A stretch of DNA of 6,557 bases from assembly GCA_006226555.1 (NCBI GenBank), contig SBGS01000082.1, positions 1-6,557 on the forward strand, in the 5' to 3' direction. The notes under the pieces are model-generated. The model had not been told where the DNA came from. It saw only the letters and a program-made list of their open reading frames with translations, and did not search any database. Shown in pieces: positions 1-6,339 of this stretch. The first letter of the stretch is position 1, and each line of letters begins with the position of its first letter. The position numbers and the translations under genes are program-made. The DNA comes from Bacteroidota bacterium (GTDB lineage: Bacteria > Bacteroidota > Bacteroidia > Flavobacteriales_D > Crocinitomicaceae).

Positions 1-708
1 TTGGTGTTGATCTTTTTTATGGACAAACCTGATCGTAATGAGGGTTATAACATTACAACCTTAAAATCAACGATTCGCGAGTACAAGGATTTTCCTATGA
101 TCAACTCACTTCACGCATTTACTGACATTTTTGCCACACAATTCCTGCTTTTTTGGATCATAACTTACACGTTCGGAATGAAAGAACTGGGACTTTTTGC
201 CATGATGCATAAGTATGTTCGTGCTCCCATAGGTCTTATAACGAGTTCTGTTTCACAGATCTTTTATGCTGAAGTAAGTAGCGCTATCAACAATGGTAAA
301 AGCCCTGTGCCGATTTTAAAGAAAACACTCACCACATCGACGGCTTTTTCAATTCCTTTTATTCTCGTAATTGTATTTATAGGTCCTGATATCTTCGACT
401 GGTATTTTGGACATGAGTGGCGCGTCGCAGGGGAATATGCGCGTATGATCACACCGATGCTTTTTTTACTATTTGTATTGTCTCCAATCAGTAGTATTCC
501 TATTCTATTGAATAAACAACGATTGGGTTACTTGTTTGCAACACTGGGTTATGCAATCACCCTAAGTGCTTTTTGGTTTGCCTCAGAATGGGGTATGAAT
601 TTCAATTACGGACTGCTTGTCTATAGTATTGTATTTGCCATTTTCCAGCTATTTTACCTATATTGGCTGTATACTCTGATCAAGAAAGCTCATGCGCGTT
701 CTAATTAA
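1..708 (+). CDS. wzx: Wzx-type polysaccharide flippase, C-terminal half (5' truncated by window edge)
   Basis: Integral inner-membrane protein of the polysaccharide/oligosaccharide flippase (MOP) superfamily, expected to move undecaprenyl-diphosphate-linked repeat units from the cytoplasm to the periplasm. The reading frame is open from base 1. The in-frame TTG there is probably an internal codon, because family members run about 420-480 residues and only 235 are visible. The first visible residues (a hydrophobic end, then a charged linker ending in YKDFP near residues 27-32) look like the cytoplasmic linker between the two halves of Wzx. Hydrophobic segments lie roughly at residues 40-60, 113-132, 149-170, 174-194 and 201-227. 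Between the first two is the amphipathic stretch typical of the family (LGLFAMMHKYVRAPIGL, then SQIFYAEV). The basic tail (KKAHAR) should be cytoplasmic. The 3' end overlaps the next gene by 17 nt. Family assignment is good; the exported substrate cannot be read from sequence. Confidence 0.88.
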   Translation: MVLIFFMDKPDRNEGYNITTLKSTIREYKDFPMINSLHAFTDIFATQFLLFWIITYTFGMKELGLFAMMHKYVRAPIGLITSSVSQIFYAEVSSAINNGKSPVPILKKTLTTSTAFSIPFILVIVFIGPDIFDWYFGHEWRVAGEYARMITPMLFLLFVLSPISSIPILLNKQRLGYLFATLGYAITLSAFWFASEWGMNFNYGLLVYSIVFAIFQLFYLYWLYTLIKKAHARSN

Positions 709-1612
709 TGGACTACCATATTTTGGGAAAAAAGTCGCGAAAGAATTGAACGAGTTCGATCGAGAGAATACTTATATCTTTTTAGATACGTATTATTCCA
801 AATGGGATAAGATCAGATTTCTGTTGAATCTTCCATTTTGCAAGGCAGTAATTTCATTTAATGGCGTTTCCGATAGAAGTGGAAGTTTGGACAAGGTTTT
901 GTCCCGACATAAAAAGTTAATCATGCAATGGCACGGAACCGATGTGTCACTTGCTGTCTCACGAAATAAAAATGGTACGATCTATAAAGAGTATATCAAC
1001 AACGCGAGACATTTATTTTCAGCACCATGGTTCCAAGATGAGCTAAAGGAGGTTGTTCCCAATGGTATCTATGCTCCTTTTTCTTATGTAGATCATTTTG
1101 GTAACGATCAGAAATATGATAAACTTTCTGTTTTGAGCTACATAGCCAAGGGACGTGAAGAGTTTTATGGATGGTCTTATTTATTAACGGCAGCCAGGGA
1201 TTTACCCAATGTTGAATTTGTGATTGTTGGATCGGACGGGAAAGGTATAGAGGTACCTGATAACGTTTTATTTTTAGGATGGGTAGATGAAAATAAAATG
1301 ATAGAACTGTATAAGTCCCACCCCGTGTTTGTTCGTTTATGCGAACATGATGGTAAAGCTTTTAGTGTAAGTCAGGCCCTAGCTACCGGCGCAGAGGTAA
1401 TATGGAACTACCCATTGGAAGGGGTTCATCAAATCGAATTATCCAGTGAAGCATTGATCGATGCAATCAGTAGAGCTTTTCAGCAAGTGATATCAAGGAA
1501 AATGAGCCCTAACCAAGAGAATATTAAGTTTGCAAGTGAAGAGCTTAGTCGTGACAAGGTGTTTTCTCATTATACGAGTCAAATAAAGAAATTACTGAAT
1601 GACCAAAACTAA
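692..1612 (+). CDS. GT-B fold glycosyltransferase (GT4-like), 306 aa
   Basis: Predicted cytoplasmic glycosyltransferase adding one sugar to the lipid-linked repeat unit. It is compact for the fold (about 350-400 residues is usual). The N-terminal, acceptor-side domain spans about residues 1-140. It begins MRVLINGLP and carries a WHGTDV motif at residues 80-85, the counterpart of HGSD in GT4 enzymes. The C-terminal, nucleotide-sugar domain starts near residue 144 (KLSVLSYIAKGREEFYGW) and includes FVIVGSDG and VLFLGWV. The donor-site segment reads EHDGKAFSVSQALATG. In the usual E/D-x7-E motif the second acidic residue is Glu, but here it is Gln228 (codon CAG at 1373-1375), eight residues after Asp220. 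The ATG at 692 lies inside the end of the flippase gene (17-nt overlap), and only a weak purine run precedes it. The overlap with the next gene is 14 nt, suggesting translational coupling. Donor and acceptor cannot be predicted. Confidence 0.85.
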   Translation: MRVLINGLPYFGKKVAKELNEFDRENTYIFLDTYYSKWDKIRFLLNLPFCKAVISFNGVSDRSGSLDKVLSRHKKLIMQWHGTDVSLAVSRNKNGTIYKEYINNARHLFSAPWFQDELKEVVPNGIYAPFSYVDHFGNDQKYDKLSVLSYIAKGREEFYGWSYLLTAARDLPNVEFVIVGSDGKGIEVPDNVLFLGWVDENKMIELYKSHPVFVRLCEHDGKAFSVSQALATGAEVIWNYPLEGVHQIELSSEALIDAISRAFQQVISRKMSPNQENIKFASEELSRDKVFSHYTSQIKKLLNDQN

Positions 1613-2807
1613 AATACTTTTAATAACCGCATGGTTTCCGCCAACAAAAGGAGTGGCCGTTAATCGTATGGAGTCATTTGTAGAATATCTCAGCTCGGAT
1701 AATGATGTTACGGTGTTGACTTTAGGTGAAAGAGATGTCGTACTAAATAATGATAATGGAGTAGTGCATTACATTGGAGGAAGTTCATTTTGGAATAAGA
1801 TCAAACACAAGCAATCGGATGGAAAATTCTTGCATCATTTAAAGAGTTTAATTAATGTCCTTACTGCGCGATTGGGGGTATCTTCTTATGGCGCGTGGAA
1901 AAGAAAAGCTTTAAAACGTGGACTTCAGCTAAATGGACAGGAATCTTTCGATATATTGATCAGTTCATATGCACCTGTGGAAGCTCATGAGATCGCTTAT
2001 GAAATGAAGTTAGCATCACCTGATCTAATTTGGATCGCAGATATGCGAGATGAAATGAGTGGCAATCCATTTGCAAGTGAAAATGAGCGATCTAAATTGA
2101 GACAAAAAGAGAAACAGTTTGCTCCGTTCGTTGATGTGATAACATCGGTAGCTGAACCGATATTAAATGAATTCAAGACTCTGATGCCAGAGGTAAAGGA
2201 GTTTATCGAAGTTCGTAACGGGTACAATCATAATGTACAACCGAAATCAAATTTCAACGAGGTTTACACAATCGTTTATGCGGGTACTTTCTACGGGAAA
2301 CGCAAACCTGATTATTTCTTTCAAAGTATTCAGGAACTTTTAAAAGATGGAGATATAGGTGATGACATTAAGTTTAAATTCCTTGGAACAAATCATAATT
2401 TCACTATACCTGCTGAATTGGAACGATTTGTAGAATTTATACCCCCTTTACCTTATAAAGACGCAATTGAGGAAATGGCCGCTGCGGATTGTAATTTAAT
2501 GGTGAATCCCCCCCTAGGCACTAAAGGACAGTTCAGCGGTAAGATCTTTGATTATGCCTCTGTGCAAAAACCAATTTTAGCCTTTATAGATCTTGATGAT
2601 GTTGCCGCTGACTTAATAAGAGATTACAATATTGGCATTCCGGTAGGCTTTGATGATGTGCAAGGAGGAAAGGAAGCGATTAGAACGCTATACGGTTATT
2701 GGCAGAGGAAGGAGCCTTATCCAGTTAAACGTGAAAGGATCGGTGAGCTGCACAGAAAATTTCAGGTTGAGAAATTAAATAGCTTCATTAGAAATTTAAA
2801 GCAGTGA
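1599..2807 (+). CDS. GT4-like glycosyltransferase, 402 aa
   Basis: Predicted cytoplasmic GT-B glycosyltransferase. The N-terminal domain opens with ILLITAWFPPTKGVAVNR (residues 5-22), the strand-loop-helix start shared by GT4 enzymes of the type that begin YFPPxxG. An ADMRDE motif (Asp148, Arg150, Asp151) matches the D-x-R-D-x-W element seen in a subgroup of GT4-like enzymes, with the usual tryptophan region changed to EMSGNPF. The C-terminal domain begins near residue 224 with IVYAGTFYGKRKPDYF (YAGT at 227-230). The donor-site segment is GQFSGKIFDYASVQKPILAF: Lys315 is in place, but the usual Glu is Asp318. The ATG at 1599 overlaps the preceding gene by 14 nt and has no Shine-Dalgarno sequence. 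The stop TGA overlaps the GTG of the next gene in a GTGA junction. No signal peptide or membrane segment is apparent. The enzyme class is well supported; the sugar is unknown. Confidence 0.86.
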   Translation: MTKTKILLITAWFPPTKGVAVNRMESFVEYLSSDNDVTVLTLGERDVVLNNDNGVVHYIGGSSFWNKIKHKQSDGKFLHHLKSLINVLTARLGVSSYGAWKRKALKRGLQLNGQESFDILISSYAPVEAHEIAYEMKLASPDLIWIADMRDEMSGNPFASENERSKLRQKEKQFAPFVDVITSVAEPILNEFKTLMPEVKEFIEVRNGYNHNVQPKSNFNEVYTIVYAGTFYGKRKPDYFFQSIQELLKDGDIGDDIKFKFLGTNHNFTIPAELERFVEFIPPLPYKDAIEEMAAADCNLMVNPPLGTKGQFSGKIFDYASVQKPILAFIDLDDVAADLIRDYNIGIPVGFDDVQGGKEAIRTLYGYWQRKEPYPVKRERIGELHRKFQVEKLNSFIRNLKQ

Positions 2808-3823
2808 AAGTACTAGTAGTAGGACCAAATTCAGTTCATGTCTCTTCATTCATCACCGCATTGAATGATCAAGGGATGACACCTGATATTTTACTTGAAA
2901 AGGAAGCAAGGTTTACTGGATTTGGAGAACAATATGTGATGTCATTTAGAGATATCAAACCGACCAACATACTTTCAAAAGTGAGTAAGCTCAAGCAATT
3001 ACTGAAAGATATTTCACCTGACATCATTCACATCCATCAGGTAAACAGGGTAGCTTACTTTGTCACCAGAGCTGCAGCTCAGTTGAAAATACCTGTCATT
3101 ACAACGGCTTGGGGAAGTGATGTTTTGGTGATTCCACAGGCAAACAAATTTTACAGATTCCTGGTTCGCAAAACCCTTGAGAGATCAAGTATTGTTACTG
3201 CTGATTCAAGAGAGATGATAGCTGCAATGAATAGTCTGCATGTAGGGAGCGAAAAATACAGACTTTTACAATATGGAGTTGATCTCATTCCTTCTTTACC
3301 TAAGGAAAAGATTATCTATTCAAATCGTTTGCACGAAAAGTTATATCGAATTGAGCAGATCATCGATTATGCGCAGGAATTCTTTCAAAACCACCCTGAT
3401 TGGGAGCTTGTAATTGGAGCTACAGGTTCAGAGACGATGAGTCTGAAGGATACAGTTGAACAGAAAAATTTGAATGATAAGGTCAGCTTTGTAGGTTGGC
3501 TGGAAAAACGTGATAATCAGAACTGGTATGCACGGGCTTCAATATACATCAGTATTCCAGAACATGATGGAACTGCGGTCAGTCTGCTGGAAGCAATGTC
3601 TGCCGGATGTATTCCGGTAGTCTCGGATCTATCGGTATCCAAAGAATGGATACGAGATGGTGAAAATGGAGTGATCGAAAAACACGGGATCAATCCTCTG
3701 GAAGAAGCTTTAAAAATTGATCAACAAGACTGTGCTGTTGCCAATAGAAAAGTCATTGAAAAGGAGGCCGGAAGAGAATCCTGCACCAAAACATTTTTAG
3801 CATATTACAACGAGCTTGTATAG
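2804..3823 (+). CDS. Glycosyltransferase family 4 protein, 339 aa
   Basis: Predicted cytoplasmic GT4-type glycosyltransferase. The N-terminal domain starts MKVLVVGPNSVHVSSF. It contains the PDIIHIHQ strand-end motif near residues 74-81 and WGSDV at 103-107, both typical of family 4. The C-terminal domain has RLHEKLYRIEQIIDYA, where many homologues have R-x-x-x-K-G. It also has LVIGATG, VSFVGWL and the donor-binding segment EHDGTAVSLLEAMSAG, in which Asp255 and Glu263 give D-x7-E. This is the DG-[TS]-x-V-S-L-L-E-A variant in which Asp replaces the first Glu. The GTG start at 2804 is well constrained: an in-frame TAG lies at 2789-2791, no ATG follows it, and the GTG overlaps the previous stop by 4 nt. 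There is no Shine-Dalgarno sequence. The 3' end overlaps the next gene by 8 nt. It shares the EHDG signature with the glycosyltransferase two genes upstream. Specificity is unknown. Confidence 0.88.
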   Translation: MKVLVVGPNSVHVSSFITALNDQGMTPDILLEKEARFTGFGEQYVMSFRDIKPTNILSKVSKLKQLLKDISPDIIHIHQVNRVAYFVTRAAAQLKIPVITTAWGSDVLVIPQANKFYRFLVRKTLERSSIVTADSREMIAAMNSLHVGSEKYRLLQYGVDLIPSLPKEKIIYSNRLHEKLYRIEQIIDYAQEFFQNHPDWELVIGATGSETMSLKDTVEQKNLNDKVSFVGWLEKRDNQNWYARASIYISIPEHDGTAVSLLEAMSAGCIPVVSDLSVSKEWIRDGENGVIEKHGINPLEEALKIDQQDCAVANRKVIEKEAGRESCTKTFLAYYNELV

Positions 3824-5066
3824 GAATAAAACATATGATCAGTTTCTGAGCCTTGCTGTTTCTTTTATGCTGGGTGTTTCCATCTTGTTTCCACATTTTT
3901 TTGGAGCAACTGTTATCTTGTACTCGGGATTGATCATTCACGGTGTCGTTTCAAAAAGATTATATTTTAAAGTAGATCCAATCGGTTGGATTTTAATCGC
4001 ATTTTATTTTACTTATTTAACTGGGACCCTAAAGACCGAGCATTGGGATATTGCTTCCAAAACACTTGAATATAAACTCTCATTCTTTCTCTTTCCATTA
4101 TTGTTTGCGTTTAAGCCAAAGCAGGGTGGGTTTCATTTGCCAATAATTTCTTCTGGACTTGTTCTTTCAGTGCTTTTAGCGACATTTTATGGTTTGTTCA
4201 ATGCTTTTATGTGCTATTTCGGAGGTGGGGGTAAAACCTGTTTTTTAACTGTAATAGTTTCACCAATACATCATCCGACATATTTTGTAGTATATTGGAT
4301 CACAGCGCTTATAGCCGTTTGGTTTGGTAAATTCAATAACTGGAAAAATTACAAGTTAAGCTGGATACTTCCTTTTACTCTTCTGGGAATTGCGATACAT
4401 GCGTTATCGTTAAGCCTGGCAGGAATACTTTTCTTGATGCTGACAATTTTTATTACCGTTATTTATAGTGTAACCAGAAAGTTTGGAAGAATAGCAGGGA
4501 TAATATCACTTTTCACATTACCGTTTATCGGCTTTTTGATCATCACCAGAACTCCTCAGATTGAAGGTGAATGGAATGGTGCAAAATGGTATGCTGAACA
4601 ATATGCAAAAGATCCGGAAGGCTTTGTTAGAAATGCGAAGTATCCCATGTCAGGAAGTGAAGAGCGTTTGATATTGTGGACAGTGAGTGCGCAAGAATTC
4701 AGCAAGAACTTAATGGGTGTTGGAACCGGGAACACAGAGGAAACGATTGCCAATGCATTGATTGATCATGGTCAGACAGAACAAGCTGAAAAGAATTTGA
4801 ATCCTCACAATCAATTTTTACAGACTGGCCTGGAAGTTGGAATGATCGGACTGACCGTACTCATAGTCATTTTGGGATTTGGGATATATCAAGGTATACG
4901 AAATGGCAATCCTTTGCTCTTAGTTGTATCATCCGCTTTGGCCTTTAACTGTTTGTTTGAATCAATGCTGCAGAGACAAAGTGGTGTGGTATTCTTCGCT
5001 CTGATGATGTGTACATTGGGATCATCCGCATTGATGCAATATAAAAAGGAGAAAAGCTTGAATTAA
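3816..5066 (+). CDS. O-antigen polymerase/ligase family membrane protein (Wzy or WaaL type), 416 aa
   Basis: Multi-spanning inner-membrane protein of the Wzy_C/O-antigen ligase superfamily. Members use undecaprenyl-diphosphate-linked glycans on the periplasmic side, either polymerising repeat units (Wzy) or ligating glycan to an acceptor (WaaL). About 11-12 hydrophobic segments are visible, with a large loop near residues 246-334. The loop contains the family's SxEER-x3-W element (Arg284, Trp288), the MGVGTGN motif, and NPHNQFLQ (residues 329-336). His331 there corresponds to the conserved HN motif histidine. HHPTY (152-156) matches the HPTY motif of Bacteroidota members. The position beside wzx and several glycosyltransferases favours Wzy, but sequence alone cannot separate Wzy from WaaL. 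The TTG start at 3816 overlaps the previous gene by 8 nt. An in-frame TAG at 3798-3800 limits extension, and the next in-frame ATG is at 3867, which would shorten the first hydrophobic segment. Neither start has a Shine-Dalgarno sequence. Confidence 0.87.
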   Translation: MYRNKTYDQFLSLAVSFMLGVSILFPHFFGATVILYSGLIIHGVVSKRLYFKVDPIGWILIAFYFTYLTGTLKTEHWDIASKTLEYKLSFFLFPLLFAFKPKQGGFHLPIISSGLVLSVLLATFYGLFNAFMCYFGGGGKTCFLTVIVSPIHHPTYFVVYWITALIAVWFGKFNNWKNYKLSWILPFTLLGIAIHALSLSLAGILFLMLTIFITVIYSVTRKFGRIAGIISLFTLPFIGFLIITRTPQIEGEWNGAKWYAEQYAKDPEGFVRNAKYPMSGSEERLILWTVSAQEFSKNLMGVGTGNTEETIANALIDHGQTEQAEKNLNPHNQFLQTGLEVGMIGLTVLIVILGFGIYQGIRNGNPLLLVVSSALAFNCLFESMLQRQSGVVFFALMMCTLGSSALMQYKKEKSLN

Positions 5067-5097
5067 TGTAGATTTGTCTTGATTTTGTGCGTTTGAA
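5067..5097 (+). other. 31-nt spacer between the polymerase/ligase and WbuB-like genes
   Basis: This is the largest non-coding gap in the window. It begins just after a TAATG junction (TAA 5064-5066, ATG 5066-5068), in which the ATG is followed directly by TAG (5069-5071), so no gene starts there. An AGGAG lies at 5047-5051, inside the end of the upstream gene. TAGATTTG at 5069-5076 fits the Bacteroidota -7 consensus TAnnTTTG, but no TTG lies at the expected -33 distance. No hairpin or T-run resembling an intrinsic terminator is seen. Transcription most likely runs through. Confidence 0.4.
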
Positions 5098-6318
5098 GTG
5101 AAAATTCTTATCCTTACTCAATATTATCCTCCTGAAGTAGGTGCTCCGCAGAACCGTCTGCATGAACTGGCAATTCGATTAAAGGCTAAAGGACTGGAAA
5201 TTGAAGTCTTAACGGCGTTACCGAATTATCCATCAATGGAGATCCACAAGGAATATCGGAATGGAAAGAACAGGGAAGAAGTGATTGATGGGATAAAGGT
5301 TTACCGAGCAGGAATTTTTGTTTCGAAGTCCAAAGGAATTATAAAGCGTCTCTTAAATTATTTCAGTTTTGTTTGGACTTCATACTGGAGAGGAAGAAAG
5401 CTTGGCAAATATGACTTTTTATTGGTTGAGTCTCCTCCCTTGTTCTTAGGCTACTCAGCGCTGAGACTGAGTAAAAGATTAAAGGCAAAACTGATCTTTA
5501 ATGTATCTGATCTTTGGCCGGAAAGTGCTGAAAAAATGGGTGTTGTAACGAACAGATTACTGTTGGGTATGGCATATAAACTTGAAGCCAAATGTTACAA
5601 CAGATCTTATCTGGTAACTGGTCAAACAATGGGGATCGTTGATAACATAAAAGAAAGGTTCCCCGATGTTAATGTACATTGGCTTCCAAATGGAGTCGAT
5701 CCGTTCTTTTACGATCCGTCAAAGGTTCAGCCTAAGGATTTTAGATCCAGGAATGGTATAGGAAAGGATGAGGTAGTCTTTTTCTATGGCGGAATCATTG
5801 GTCATGCTCAAGGTTTGGATCTATTGATAAAAGCTTCGGTCAATATAGATCAGTCCCTTCCTTTCAGGATCGTTTTACAAGGTGCAGGACCTCTTAAGGA
5901 TGAGTTGATGTCAATGGCAAATCAGCTGCATGCTAATAAGGTTCTTTTCCTACCTCCTGTGCCTAAAGCGGAAATGCCTTTTGTACTGAAAGAGGTGGAT
6001 GTAGCACTGGTACCGCTAAGAAAACTGGAATTATTCCAGGGAGCAATTCCTTCAAAGATTTTCGAAGCGCTTGCGATGGAAAAGGCACTGTTACTTGGAG
6101 TAGACGGGGAAGCACGTCGTCATTTTATTGATCGCGGAAAGGCAGGTCTTTTCTTCGAACCTGAAAATTGCGATGACCTGACTGAAAAAATGACAACACT
6201 GATCAAGGACAGAAATACAATGATCGAAATGGGCGCGAATGGACGTGCTTATGTGGTTGAGCATTTTAACCGTGACAAAATAGCGGAAGGACTAATTCAG
6301 GTCTTAAAAGATGTGTAA
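5098..6318 (+). CDS. WbuB-like GT4 glycosyltransferase, 406 aa
   Basis: Predicted cytoplasmic glycosyltransferase of the WbuB-like branch of GT4, which includes enzymes proposed to transfer N-acetyl-L-fucosamine. The whole architecture fits: ILTQYYPPEVGAPQNR at the N-terminus (residues 4-19), VLTALPNYPS, DLWPES at 138-143, LPNGVD at 196-201, then the C-terminal domain with YGGIIGHAQGLD (GG at 231-232). The donor-site segment is FQGAIPSKIFEALAMEKALL, with Lys320 and Glu323; this branch normally lacks the first Glu of the E-x7-E motif. Length is typical. The GTG start at 5098 is the only reasonable choice: an in-frame TGA lies at 5080-5082 and no ATG precedes the conserved N-terminus. No Shine-Dalgarno sequence is seen. 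It follows the polymerase/ligase gene by 31 nt, the only real gap in the window besides the next junction. The fucosamine specificity is not established here; the family has several donors. Confidence 0.9.
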   Translation: MKILILTQYYPPEVGAPQNRLHELAIRLKAKGLEIEVLTALPNYPSMEIHKEYRNGKNREEVIDGIKVYRAGIFVSKSKGIIKRLLNYFSFVWTSYWRGRKLGKYDFLLVESPPLFLGYSALRLSKRLKAKLIFNVSDLWPESAEKMGVVTNRLLLGMAYKLEAKCYNRSYLVTGQTMGIVDNIKERFPDVNVHWLPNGVDPFFYDPSKVQPKDFRSRNGIGKDEVVFFYGGIIGHAQGLDLLIKASVNIDQSLPFRIVLQGAGPLKDELMSMANQLHANKVLFLPPVPKAEMPFVLKEVDVALVPLRKLELFQGAIPSKIFEALAMEKALLLGVDGEARRHFIDRGKAGLFFEPENCDDLTEKMTTLIKDRNTMIEMGANGRAYVVEHFNRDKIAEGLIQVLKDV

Positions 6319-6339
6319 ATTCGTTTTCAAACAGATATT

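Noticed and set aside
1..3. TTG at base 1 as the start of the flippase
   Set aside because: It coincides with the window edge, the protein is about half the usual length, and the sequence begins in what looks like the middle of a Wzx protein.
1046..1091. AAGGAGGTT followed by ATG at 1062, resembling a small gene
   Set aside because: The frame ends after nine codons with TAG, and the site lies in a conserved glycosyltransferase region.
4221..4238. GGGGKT in the membrane protein, resembling part of a Walker A loop
   Set aside because: It is in a short loop between membrane segments, lacks the G-x4-GK-[ST] spacing and any Walker B motif, and the protein clearly belongs to the O-antigen polymerase/ligase family.
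5069..5076. TAGATTTG, a match to the Bacteroidota -7 promoter element TAnnTTTG
   Set aside because: No TTG/TTTG lies about 19-21 nt upstream, such matches are frequent in AT-rich DNA, and the tight gene spacing points to a single transcript.
264..5163. Minus-strand open frames of 62-76 codons (264-452, 1997-2227, 3753-3941, 4556-4753, 4945-5163)
   Set aside because: Each lies opposite a gene with clear family motifs, has no recognisable domain, and has low-complexity or Ser/Arg-rich composition typical of antisense shadows.
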